Of a DNA stretch of 64,000 nt, positions 8,056 through 15,580 are shown piece by piece (position 1 is the first letter of the stretch; every line of letters begins with the position of its first letter). The position numbers were made by a program, and so were the translations under genes. Below the pieces are notes generated by a model, which saw only the letters and a program-made list of their open reading frames with translations, had not been told where the DNA came from and made no database searches. Source of the stretch: Rothia terrae (GTDB lineage: Bacteria > Actinomycetota > Actinomycetes > Actinomycetales > Micrococcaceae); contig NZ_JAAXPV010000006.1 of the NCBI RefSeq assembly GCF_012396615.1, positions 62,001-126,000 of the forward strand, read 5' to 3'.

Positions 8056-8817
8056 GTGTCCGACCAGGAACTTTCACCCGAAACCGAAGAAGTTGTAGAG
8101 ACTTCTTCTCAGCACACCGAAGAAATCGACGCGGAGCCAACCGGCGCCGAAGAGCCCGCTGAGGCTGTTGAGGTAGCTGCTGCTCAGGTAGCGGAAGAAA
8201 CTGAAGATGCGCCTGCAGTGGATCCGATGGAAGAATTCAAGTCCAAGTTGCGTCGCCAGGAAGGTGAATGGTTCGTCATTCACACCTACGCTGGCTACGA
8301 GAACCGCGTGAAGACTAACCTTGAAACCCGCGCTCAGACCTTCAACGCCGAAGAAGACATCTTCGAGATTCAGGTTCCGATGGAAGAGGTCATGGAAGTT
8401 AAGAACACTTCCAAGAAGCTCGTTCGTCGTGTGCGCATCCCCGGTTATGTTTTGGTTCGCATGAACCTGACCGATGAGACCTGGGGTGTTGTCCGCCACA
8501 CTCCCGGTGTGACCGGCTTCGTGGGCCAGGACGCTTACAACCCTGTGCCCTTGCGCTTGGATGAGGTTGTTGACATGTTGGCTCCTGTCTTCGAAACCGA
8601 GCAGGCCGACGCAGGCGAGGCACCTGCGGCTGCACCCCAGTACGAGACCGGCTGGGAAGTTGGCGAGGCTGTCACCGTCAAGGAAGGCCCGTTCGAGGGT
8701 ATGCCCGCGACCATTTCAGAAATCAAGCCCGAATCATCCTCAATGGTTGTTCTTATTTCTGTCTTCGAGCGCGAGACCCCCGTGACCCTGAACTTCAACC
8801 AGGTCACCAAGATGTAA
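8056..8817 (+). CDS. nusG: Transcription termination/antitermination factor NusG
   Basis: Binds RNA polymerase and couples elongation to Rho or to the ribosome. The chosen GTG start (VSDQELSPE) has AGCAGG about 6 bases upstream and gives 253 residues; the frame to 8011 runs back into the preceding hairpin. Residues 1-70 are a Glu/Ala-rich acidic extension, common in actinobacterial NusG. The NGN domain begins at EWFVIHTYAGYENRV, with VRRVRIPGYVLVRM and a TPGVTGFVG element. The C-terminal KOW domain carries VKEGPFEGMPATISEI. A strong terminator follows. Confidence 0.96.
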   Translation: MSDQELSPETEEVVETSSQHTEEIDAEPTGAEEPAEAVEVAAAQVAEETEDAPAVDPMEEFKSKLRRQEGEWFVIHTYAGYENRVKTNLETRAQTFNAEEDIFEIQVPMEEVMEVKNTSKKLVRRVRIPGYVLVRMNLTDETWGVVRHTPGVTGFVGQDAYNPVPLRLDEVVDMLAPVFETEQADAGEAPAAAPQYETGWEVGEAVTVKEGPFEGMPATISEIKPESSSMVVLISVFERETPVTLNFNQVTKM

Positions 8818-8830
8818 AACTTTTGATGCG

Positions 8831-8866
8831 AAAGCCCCACTCCCTGTTCAGGGAGTGGGGCTTTTG
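8831..8866 (+). terminator. Rho-independent terminator of nusG
   Basis: Perfect 15-bp stem (8831-8845 with 8850-8864), GTTC loop, then tttt. It separates nusG from rplK, which therefore needs its own promoter. Confidence 0.9.
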
Positions 8867-8933
8867 TAGTGGTAAGGGCGGTTACTCGGATAGTTGGTGT
8901 GAAGAAAAGAACACCGGAGGAATTCAGCTTTCA

Positions 8934-8963
8934 TTGGTTTTAAAACCTTAAAACCACTATGAT
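8934..8963 (+). promoter_or_regulatory. Promoter of rplK-rplA
   Basis: TTGGTT (8934-8939), 18-base spacer, TATGAT (8958-8963). The position, after the nusG terminator and about 120 bases before rplK, fits. Confidence 0.55.
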
Positions 8964-9084
8964 AGTTAGTTGCATGTGTTCGCTCACGCTTAGCGGACTC
9001 ATGCAGGGCAACCGCGCCACGGTTGCCAACCGCCAACGTCACGCTCCTGTGCGTTGGTTCCACAGCTAAGAAAAGGACGCTACA
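8964..9084 (+). promoter_or_regulatory. Structured rplK leader, possible L1 control region
   Basis: The leader holds two adjacent hairpins: ggcaaccg/cggttgcc (9007-9027) and ccaacg/cgttgg (9033-9057). In Escherichia coli, L1 represses rplK-rplA by binding the rplK leader. The same role here is inferred from position only; I did not recognise the L1 consensus. Confidence 0.35.
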
Positions 9085-9513
9085 TTGGCTCCCAAGAAGA
9101 AGGTCTCAGGCCTCATTAAGCTGCAGATTCAGGCAGGCGCTGCTAACCCGGCTCCTCCCGTTGGTCCCGCATTGGGTCAGCACGGCGTGAACATCATGGA
9201 GTTCACCAAGGCTTACAACGCTGCAACTGAACACATGCGCGGCAACATCGTTCCGGTTGAAATCACCGTTTACGAAGACCGTTCATTCACCTTCATCACC
9301 AAGACCCCTCCGGCGTCAGGCCTCATCAAGAAGGCTGCTGGCGTTGCTAAGGGTTCAGGTGTGCCCCACACCAACAAGGTTGGTTCAATCACCGAGGCAC
9401 AGGTTCGCGAAATCGCTGAAACCAAGATGCCCGACCTCAACGCGAACGACATCGATGCAGCTGCAAAGATCATTGCAGGCACCGCTCGTTCAATGGGTAT
9501 CGAGGTTAAGTAA
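9085..9513 (+). CDS. rplK: 50S ribosomal protein L11
   Basis: A 142-residue component of the GTPase-associated centre that binds 23S rRNA and stimulates elongation factors and RelA. Starts at TTG with AAAAGGA upstream. The N-terminal thiopeptide-site domain ([20 protein letters not shown]) and the C-terminal rRNA-binding domain ([20 protein letters not shown], ending GIEVK) are full length. First gene of the rplK-rplA pair, 120 bases ahead of rplA. Confidence 0.98.
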   Translation: MAPKKKVSGLIKLQIQAGAANPAPPVGPALGQHGVNIMEFTKAYNAATEHMRGNIVPVEITVYEDRSFTFITKTPPASGLIKKAAGVAKGSGVPHTNKVGSITEAQVREIAETKMPDLNANDIDAAAKIIAGTARSMGIEVK

Positions 9514-9633
9514 GGCCTCCCGTAGCGCAAGCTACACTTGAAAATTTTTAAGCGCTTACACCTACATGAGTGTGAGCATGTGGCAGGGCCCGCGCGGCTC
9601 ATAATGACCACAACTGCATAAGGAGATAAGCAG

Positions 9634-10329
9634 ATGGCAAAGCGCAGCAAGGCGTACAAGGCAGCTGTAGCCAAAATTGAAGAGGGTAAGTTCTACACCC
9701 CTGCAGAAGCAATTGCTCTTGCGAAAGAAACCTCTTCAACTAAGACCGACGCAACCGTTGAGGTGGCTCTTCGTCTTTCAGTTGACCCCCGTAAGGCTGA
9801 CCAGATGGTTCGCGGTACTGTAAACCTGCCTAACGGCACCGGTAAGACCGCTCGCGTCGTAGTTATTGCTGAAGGCGATAAGGCAGCTGAAGCAGAGGCA
9901 GCAGGCGCAGATTTCGTTGGTTCAGACGAACTGATCGCTAAGATTGCTGGCGGCTGGGTTGACTTCGACGCAGCAGTTGCAACCCCCAACCTGATGGGTA
10001 AGGTTGGTCGTTTGGGTAAGGTTCTTGGTCCTCGTAACCTCATGCCGAACCCCAAGACCGGTACCGTCACCATGGACGTTACCAAGGCAGTTAACGATAT
10101 CAAGGGCGGTAAGATCGACTTCCGCGTTGACCGTAACTCAAACCTGCACTTCATCATTGGTAAGGCATCATTCTCAGAAGCACAGCTTGTTGAGAACTTT
10201 GAAGCAGCACTTGAGGAAATCAACCGCCTCAAGCCCTCATCATCAAAGGGTCGCTACATCTCAAAGGCTACCGTTGCTACCACCTTCGGCCCCGGCATTC
10301 CCGTGGACCCCTCAGAGGTTGCAGCATAA
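9634..10329 (+). CDS. rplA: 50S ribosomal protein L1
   Basis: A 231-residue protein of the L1 stalk, which helps release deacylated tRNA and in many bacteria represses its own operon. Conserved segments: [12 protein letters not shown] at the start, [48 protein letters not shown] and the C-terminal [26 protein letters not shown] lies before the ATG. Serine is mostly encoded by TCA here, as in the other ribosomal genes of the window. A terminator follows, separating it from rplJ. Confidence 0.98.
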   Translation: MAKRSKAYKAAVAKIEEGKFYTPAEAIALAKETSSTKTDATVEVALRLSVDPRKADQMVRGTVNLPNGTGKTARVVVIAEGDKAAEAEAAGADFVGSDELIAKIAGGWVDFDAAVATPNLMGKVGRLGKVLGPRNLMPNPKTGTVTMDVTKAVNDIKGGKIDFRVDRNSNLHFIIGKASFSEAQLVENFEAALEEINRLKPSSSKGRYISKATVATTFGPGIPVDPSEVAA

Positions 10330-10356
10330 TCTACCTTTGTAGATTAGAGCTTTTAT

Positions 10357-10399
10357 AAAAATCCGGCGTCTTTCCTGTAGGGGAGGGCGCCGGATTTTT
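10357..10399 (+). terminator. Rho-independent terminator of rplA
   Basis: 12-bp stem (aaaaatccggcg 10357-10368 with cgccggattttt 10388-10399), T-rich 3' side. Confidence 0.88.
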
Positions 10400-10447
10400 A
10401 TTACTGAAACAGTCTGAGGTTTTGGGGATGTGCGTACGTTCGAAGGC

Positions 10448-10600
10448 AAGTACAGTAAGCGGCGAACTGGTGGGTCTGGCATGAATCGCCTCATGAGCGA
10501 AGCGAATCAGGCGAGAAGGATTGTTTGCCGCTTGCTGTACTTTCCGCGGGTAGCACTCAGCGAATGTACTTCAACGGCTTTCGATAGCCGTTCTATTTTT
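10448..10600 (+). ncRNA. Unassigned structured RNA candidate between rplA and rplJ
   Basis: No protein explains this stretch. It holds a 20-bp inverted repeat (10448-10467 with 10523-10542) in which the only two non-Watson-Crick positions are G-U pairs. The pair encloses a 55-base loop with a further 6-bp stem (tcgcct 10486-10491, aggcga 10509-10514). About 30 bases later a 7-bp stem (aacggct/agccgtt, 10573-10592) with ctattttt looks like an intrinsic terminator. A stem, inner hairpin and terminator bounded by the rplA terminator on one side and the rplJ promoter on the other suggest a separate small RNA. I do not recognise SRP RNA, tmRNA, RNase P RNA or 6S RNA in it. No confident promoter is visible. 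Confidence 0.45.
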
Positions 10601-10707
10601 AGGTTTCTTCGGACTGGCAGCGAGCCTCATCCACAGACGCCAGCATCGTAACTCCGCCACATTTAAGTGATTAACCGCGCTTAAACGATGAAAGTGAGCA
10701 TTCCAGC

Positions 10708-10736
10708 TTGTCGGCTCGCCCTTTCTGTGGTTTGAT
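10708..10736 (+). promoter_or_regulatory. Probable promoter of rplJ-rplL
   Basis: TTGTCG (10708-10713), 17-base spacer, TTTGAT (10731-10736). Transcription would begin near 10743, exactly where the conserved L10-leader motif starts, which supports the call. Confidence 0.5.
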
Positions 10737-10742
10737 AGAAGA

Positions 10743-10950
10743 ACCAAAGACCGCTGGTCTATGCCTTCTTCATCAGAAGTTTGGCAGAGAAGAGTTCGAA
10801 AGAACCGCCCGCGTAGGTGATGGACAAACACAAACGGTTTTTAGAAACCGAAACTACTATTGTGTTCTACCTCGTCGCTTACGCGCCGGGGTTTTTTTAT
10901 TGCCGAAAGGCTCAAAAGAACTCGGCCAGCGACCAAGAACGGAAGGAATA
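10743..10950 (+). promoter_or_regulatory. Ribosomal protein L10 leader (rplJL autoregulation)
   Basis: Starts with ACCAAAGACCGCTGGT (10743-10758), the hallmark of the actinobacterial L10 leader. The downstream partner element CCCGCGTAGGTGATGG (10808-10823) is also present. In this family the L10-L12 complex binds the leader and represses translation or transcription of rplJ-rplL. A small hairpin (cggttt/aaaccg, 10834-10849) and a GC stretch with seven T (about 10879-10897) follow and may form the expression platform. Confidence 0.8.
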
Positions 10951-10952
10951 CT

Positions 10953-11489
10953 ATGGCGACAGCAGAAAAGGCAGCTGCGGTTGTTGAGCTGAAGGAACGC
11001 TTCGCAAGCTCAAACGCAGTAGTCCTCACTGAGTATCGTGGTCTCTCAGTAGCAAAGCTCAAGGAGCTTCGCCGCGCACTGGGCGCAGAGACTGAATATG
11101 CCGTGGTGAAGAACACCCTTGCTGGTATCGCAGCAAAGGAAGCTGGCATCGACGCATTCGAAGGTCAGCTTGCAGGTCCTAGCGCAATTGCATTCATCAA
11201 CGGTGAATTCATTGACGCTGCAAAGGCACTGCGTGACTTCGCCAAGGAAAACCCCCAGCTGATTATCAAGAGCGGTTACTACGAAGGTGAAGCTCTCGAT
11301 CAGGCAGGCGTTGACCGCTTCGCAAGCCTCGAATCACGCGAGGTTCTGCTGGCAAAGGTTGCAGGCGGCGCAAAGGGTGCACTCTCCAAGATTGCACGCA
11401 CCGTGGATGCACTGCGCATCAAGCTCGAAGAAACCGAAGGTGCAGCACCTGCAGCAGCAGAAGAAGCACCCGCAGAGGACGCAGAGTAA
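10953..11489 (+). CDS. rplJ: 50S ribosomal protein L10
   Basis: A 178-residue stalk base that carries the L7/L12 dimers. The ATG at 10953 (MATAEKAAAVVELKERF) has GGAAGGAA upstream; the open frame back to 10860 lies in the leader and is not coding. Conserved: ERFASSNAVVLTEYRGL, YAVVKNTLAGIAAKEAG and the C-terminal L12-binding helix (LSKIARTVDALRIKLEET), then an acidic Ala/Glu tail. Regulated by the leader just upstream. The 108-base gap to rplL has a small hairpin (gtaggt/acctac, 11557-11573). Confidence 0.97.
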   Translation: MATAEKAAAVVELKERFASSNAVVLTEYRGLSVAKLKELRRALGAETEYAVVKNTLAGIAAKEAGIDAFEGQLAGPSAIAFINGEFIDAAKALRDFAKENPQLIIKSGYYEGEALDQAGVDRFASLESREVLLAKVAGGAKGALSKIARTVDALRIKLEETEGAAPAAAEEAPAEDAE

Positions 11490-11597
11490 TTCTGATCCGC
11501 TGATTTTTCAGCTTCGCTCGGCACGATGCTCGAGCAAACCCAAAGATTTTTCACATGTAGGTACATTACCTACACCTGATAAAGAAGGAGCCTAACA

Positions 11598-11972
11598 ATG
11601 GCTAAGCTTTCCATCGAAGAACTCATTGAAGCATTCAAGGAACTCTCACTCGTAGAGGTTTCAGAATTCGTTAAGGCATTTGAAGAAGAATTCGACGTAA
11701 CCGCAGCAGCTCCCGTTGCAGTTGCAGGCGCAGCTGGCGGCGAAGCAGCAGCTGAAGAGAAGGACGAATTCGACGTAATCCTCGAATCAGCAGGCGACAA
11801 GAAGATCGCAGTGATTAAGGAAGTTCGCGCACTTACCTCACTCGGCCTCAAGGAAGCTAAGGACCTCGTTGACTCAGCTCCCAAGGCTATCCTCGAAGGC
11901 GCTTCAAAGGAAGACGCAGAAAAGGCAAAGGAACAGCTCGAGGGCGCAGGCGCAACCATCACCCTCAAGTAA
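11598..11972 (+). CDS. rplL: 50S ribosomal protein L7/L12
   Basis: A 124-residue stalk protein that recruits translation GTPases. N-terminal dimerisation helices ([20 protein letters not shown]) are joined by an Ala/Gly-rich hinge (about 44-55) to the globular C-terminal domain, with [20 protein letters not shown] and [17 protein letters not shown] precedes the ATG. It forms an operon with rplJ, ended by a terminator about 40 bases downstream. Confidence 0.98.
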   Translation: MAKLSIEELIEAFKELSLVEVSEFVKAFEEEFDVTAAAPVAVAGAAGGEAAAEEKDEFDVILESAGDKKIAVIKEVRALTSLGLKEAKDLVDSAPKAILEGASKEDAEKAKEQLEGAGATITLK

Positions 11973-12012
11973 TTCCATTACTTTTCGTAGCGTTTTCGCT
12001 GTTCTTACGCAC

Positions 12013-12054
12013 AGGGCGGTATCACCTTACGGTGGTGCCGCCCTGCGGCTTTTA
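12013..12054 (+). terminator. Rho-independent terminator of rplJ-rplL
   Basis: 14-bp stem (12013-12026 with 12031-12044, two G-U pairs), TTAC loop, then gcggctttt. Confidence 0.85.
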
Positions 12055-12244
12055 ACTGTGGTATAGCCCAAACTCGCACACATGGGTACAGTGCTTGATA
12101 GCATTTTGCATTAAACGAAGTATATTGCCTAGTCAGACCCTCAATGCGAGAGATCTTTGAAGGTTATCACCCTGCTTATAAGAGCGACTTATCACGTTGA
12201 GAGGTGAGCGTTGAACGAGTAGAGTATTGACTCTTGCACGAATA

Positions 12245-12260
12245 TGACAAACGATTGACA
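12245..12260 (+). promoter_or_regulatory. LacI-type operator 1, upstream of the first GH32 gene
   Basis: TGACAAACGATTGACA, an imperfect palindrome centred on CG, 21 bases ahead of the TTG start. It matches sites at 13853 and 15480. The probable ligand is the LacI-family protein encoded at 19.2-20.2 kb. The rest of the 226-base spacer after the rplL terminator (12055-12280) shows no other feature I can support. Confidence 0.65.
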
Positions 12261-12280
12261 TATTGAAGGATTGACACCAC

Positions 12281-13783
12281 TTGAGCATCTACGCGCCGCG
12301 TCCTGACGCCGATCAGCTACTTCTGGATTCAGAGCAGGTTTACACCGACTATGTTGAAACCGTGAGTGCTGACCCGGAGTATCCTAAACTCCATCTGGCT
12401 CCGCCTGTAGGGCGTCTCAACGATCCCAACGGTCTTATTTATGATGACGGCGTTTACCACGCTTTTTACCAGTACTCGCCGTTGCACCCTACCCGCGCTG
12501 TCTTCTGGCGTCATGCTGTCAGTACTGACCTCACCAACTGGAGCGATCAGAAAACGGCGATTGCACCGATTAGCTGGTATGACAAGTCGGGATGCTATTC
12601 TGGCTCGGGTTTTGTGGCCCCCGACGGATCTTACGAGTTTTTCTACACCGGTAACGTCAAAGATGAGATGAACAACCGTAGTGCCTATCAGTCGATGTTT
12701 ACCTCAAATGACAAAGGTAAAACTTTTGAGCGCGAAGAAAACAACCCGCTGATTTTTGACCAGCCAGAGGGGTACACCGCTCATTACCGAGACCCCCACC
12801 TTGTAGAGCGCAACGGCATCTACTACGCCTTTTTGGGTGCGCAGCGCACTAATAATACTGGCGCTGTGGTGTGCTACTCGTCCTCGGATCGACGCGAGTG
12901 GACGTTTGAGGGAGAAATCGAATTTTCGGACACTTCAATCGGCGATATGAGCTACATGATTGAATGCCCTATTTTCTTGACCATCACTGACACTGCTACC
13001 GGTGTAGAAAAAGATATCTTTATTTTCTGCCCGCAGGGTATGCAACCCGATGGCGATAAGTACAACAACATCTATCAGTGCGGTTATGTGGTAGGGAAGC
13101 TTGATGGCCTGAAATTCGACATTGAGCAACCTTTTACCGAGATCGACGCCGGTTTTGAGTTCTACGCTCCGCAAACTGTTCACGCCGCGGATGAAGAGCA
13201 TGATGCTCCCGTGCTGATGGGCTGGTTTGGTAATGCTGAAGAAGACGATCATCCCAGCTGGGAAAACCGTTGGGTTCATATGCTTACTTACCCACGCGAA
13301 CTCGAGCTTCACAACGGAAAACTTTTTCAGTGTCCGGTCAAACAGCTCGATGAGGTCTTGCCCCTGCAGGCAGCACAGATGAGCGAGGACGGAATTCTGG
13401 CTGATGTTCGTGGTCGCCGCCAGTTCCGCCTCAAAGGCACCCTCAACGTGGGGGAGCACAACGTGCAGCTGGGGCTCCGTGACGAAAAAGGCGAGCCTGT
13501 GGTTATGACTTTCGGGCAGGACTTCGCGGCTCTCGACCGCGGATTCGCTCGCTATCAAGCGGGCGGCCCTATTCGCCGCCGGATGCTGACTCCCAGCAAC
13601 TCGCGTCAGTTTGAGATTCTCTTTGACGGCTCTGCTCTTGAAATGTTTGTGGACGCCGGAGCTGAGGTTTTCTCGGCCCGCATCTATCTAGATGGCGCAC
13701 CGCAGGCTGTCTTTGTGCGTCCTCCCGAACAGGGCGGAGTACCTTCGGTAGAAAATCTGAGCGTCGCGTATTTGGAAGATTAA
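12281..13783 (+). CDS. scrB: GH32 sucrose-6-phosphate hydrolase, first copy
   Basis: A 500-residue glycoside hydrolase family 32 enzyme; with the neighbouring PTS permease, the likely reaction is cleavage of sucrose 6-phosphate to glucose 6-phosphate and fructose. The catalytic triad is visible: nucleophile Asp48 in RLNDPNG, the RDP motif (170-172) with its transition-state Asp, and the acid/base Glu228 in ECP. The C-terminal beta-sandwich (from about 370) ends with DGSALEMFVDAGAEVFSARI. There is no signal peptide, so it is intracellular. Starts at TTG with AAGGA at 12266-12270. An operator lies just upstream. A paralogue follows directly. Confidence 0.88.
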   Translation: MSIYAPRPDADQLLLDSEQVYTDYVETVSADPEYPKLHLAPPVGRLNDPNGLIYDDGVYHAFYQYSPLHPTRAVFWRHAVSTDLTNWSDQKTAIAPISWYDKSGCYSGSGFVAPDGSYEFFYTGNVKDEMNNRSAYQSMFTSNDKGKTFEREENNPLIFDQPEGYTAHYRDPHLVERNGIYYAFLGAQRTNNTGAVVCYSSSDRREWTFEGEIEFSDTSIGDMSYMIECPIFLTITDTATGVEKDIFIFCPQGMQPDGDKYNNIYQCGYVVGKLDGLKFDIEQPFTEIDAGFEFYAPQTVHAADEEHDAPVLMGWFGNAEEDDHPSWENRWVHMLTYPRELELHNGKLFQCPVKQLDEVLPLQAAQMSEDGILADVRGRRQFRLKGTLNVGEHNVQLGLRDEKGEPVVMTFGQDFAALDRGFARYQAGGPIRRRMLTPSNSRQFEILFDGSALEMFVDAGAEVFSARIYLDGAPQAVFVRPPEQGGVPSVENLSVAYLED

Positions 13784-13852
13784 CCAGTCTTTGACTATGT
13801 GCCGGGTCACTGCCACGGGGCAATTTTCGGTATTCTGGGAATGTGTTTGATG

Positions 13853-13868
13853 AGACAAACGTTTGACA
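13853..13868 (+). promoter_or_regulatory. LacI-type operator 2, upstream of the second GH32 gene
   Basis: AGACAAACGTTTGACA, the most symmetric of the three sites (core CAAACGTTTG), 23 bases ahead of the ATG. It implies that the second hydrolase has its own regulated start. Confidence 0.65.
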
Positions 13869-13890
13869 CTTCCTACTGAAAGACCGATTG

Positions 13891-15396
13891 ATGGTAGATC
13901 GCACACCCCACGCAAACCCGGCACAGCTGTATGCAAATGCAGAGCATGAATACCGCACCTGGCATGAAACCGTTATTAATGACCCCGATTATCCGGTGCT
14001 TCATCTTGCGCCTCCTGTGGGGCGTTTGAATGATCCTAACGGTTTGTTCTACGACAAAGGTATCTACCACGCCTTCTATCAGTATGCGCCTACGCATCCT
14101 GAGCATCAGGTGTTCTGGCGTCACGCAACCAGCACTGATTTGTTGCACTGGCAAGATGATAAAAGCGCTATTGATCCCGTTGACTGGTATGACAAGCGAG
14201 GTTGCTACTCGGGGTCGGCATTTATTGCGCCCGATGGCACCTACGAGTTCTACTACACCGGAAATGTGAAAGACGAGAACGAAGTTCGATCGTCATACCA
14301 GTGTCTAGTGACTTCAGATGACGAGTGCGAAACCTTCGTCAAACAGCACGATGTTAACCCGCTGATTATGTCTCAGCCTGAAGGGTACACCGCGCATTTT
14401 CGCGATCCCAAAGTTTGGGAAGAAGACGGCAAATACTATGCCTTGTTAGGTGCTCAGCACGATGATTTGACCGGTGCGATTCTCAAGTATTCATCGGATG
14501 ATCGTCGTAATTGGACTTTTGACGGTGAAATTACGTTTGACAAGCCCTTCGAGCAACACATGGGCTACATGTGGGAGTGCCCGGCTGTCGCCCGCATGAC
14601 CGATACCGCTACCGGCCAGGTACGCGACGTTTTGATTTTCAGTCCCCAGGGCATGGACGCGACGGGTAATCACTTTACCAACCTTTATCAGTGCGGCTAC
14701 GTAGTGGGCGAGCTGAACGGCACGCACTTCACGCTGGATTCAGAGTTCATTGAGCTCGATGCCGGTTTTGAGTTTTATGCACCGCAGCCTTTTTACAACA
14801 TTGAGGGCGAAAACGGTGAAATTACTATCGGCGCGTGGTGCGGTTTGTCTGATCAAGATATGCATCCCAGCTGGGAGAACCACTGGTTGCACTGCCTGAC
14901 TCTTCCGCGCATCTTTACTCTGACGAATGGACGCATTGTGCAGCGTCCTGCTGATCAAATTAACGATGAATTGACGCTGAACGCTACTGAATTCATCGAC
15001 GGTGAAGTTGCCGCGATCAAAGATCAGCGAGTATTTAGAGTCAGCGGCACTGTTGATGTTTCTAACGGTCCCGTGAGCCTGGAGTTGCATGATCAGGCGG
15101 GTAAGACCATGTACGTGACCTTTGCTGAGAAGTCGGTGGTTATGGACCGCTCCGGTAATCGTTACCTGGCTGCTGGCAAGACTCGCACAGCTGATCTTTC
15201 TGCGAAAGCTGAGCGTACCTTTGACCTCATCGTTGACTCATCGGTTGTAGAAATCTTTATCGATGGGGGAGAGACTACTTTCACCGCGCGTTGCTACTTC
15301 AACGATGATTCCCGCACGCTAAAATTCACGAACGAATTTTCCCAGGATGCGTCTTCGCAGGTCAGCGACCTGAAGTTTGCCGCACTGCAGAAGTAG
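13891..15396 (+). CDS. GH32 sucrose-6-phosphate hydrolase or related fructosidase, second copy
   Basis: A 501-residue paralogue of the preceding gene, about half identical by eye along its whole length. The RLNDPNG, FRDP and WECP catalytic motifs are intact, and a C-terminal beta-sandwich with SSVVEIFIDGGETTFTAR is present. It is cytoplasmic (no signal peptide). ATG at 13891 is chosen; a TTG one codon upstream is equally possible, and no strong ribosome site is seen for either. Its own operator lies upstream, so the two copies may be separately tuned, perhaps for different beta-fructosyl phosphates. That split is inference. Confidence 0.85.
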   Translation: MVDRTPHANPAQLYANAEHEYRTWHETVINDPDYPVLHLAPPVGRLNDPNGLFYDKGIYHAFYQYAPTHPEHQVFWRHATSTDLLHWQDDKSAIDPVDWYDKRGCYSGSAFIAPDGTYEFYYTGNVKDENEVRSSYQCLVTSDDECETFVKQHDVNPLIMSQPEGYTAHFRDPKVWEEDGKYYALLGAQHDDLTGAILKYSSDDRRNWTFDGEITFDKPFEQHMGYMWECPAVARMTDTATGQVRDVLIFSPQGMDATGNHFTNLYQCGYVVGELNGTHFTLDSEFIELDAGFEFYAPQPFYNIEGENGEITIGAWCGLSDQDMHPSWENHWLHCLTLPRIFTLTNGRIVQRPADQINDELTLNATEFIDGEVAAIKDQRVFRVSGTVDVSNGPVSLELHDQAGKTMYVTFAEKSVVMDRSGNRYLAAGKTRTADLSAKAERTFDLIVDSSVVEIFIDGGETTFTARCYFNDDSRTLKFTNEFSQDASSQVSDLKFAALQK

Positions 15397-15449
15397 CGAA
15401 AATAAGTTCAGAATCTGGCATAAATTCTGCGGTAATAATCTGCCTCACT

Positions 15450-15495
15450 TTGATACGTGACGGCAACCACGTGCTAGAGTGTCAAACGATTAGCA
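15450..15495 (+). promoter_or_regulatory. Promoter and LacI-type operator 3, upstream of the sucrose PTS gene
   Basis: Possible -35 TTGATA (15450-15455) and -10 TAGAGT (15475-15480), spacer 19. The operator TGTCAAACGATTAGCA (15480-15495) overlaps the -10 and start region, a place where a bound repressor would block transcription. Confidence 0.55.
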
Positions 15496-15580
15496 TATTT
15501 GATGCTGAACCTGCATCACTAACCTTGCCTTCTCTTGTTGCAACAGGAATCGGCAAAATGCACTGTACAGAGGAGAAGAC

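Noticed and set aside
10448-10600. SRP RNA, tmRNA, RNase P RNA or 6S RNA as identity of the hairpin element
   Set aside because: The conserved cores of these RNAs are not visible, and the size and layout do not fit.
10430-10651. 73-codon open frame between rplA and rplJ
   Set aside because: It runs through the hairpin element and its terminator; the RNA structure explains the region better.
12935-13558. 207-codon open frame on the minus strand
   Set aside because: Antisense to the first GH32 gene; composition looks like a reverse-strand artefact.
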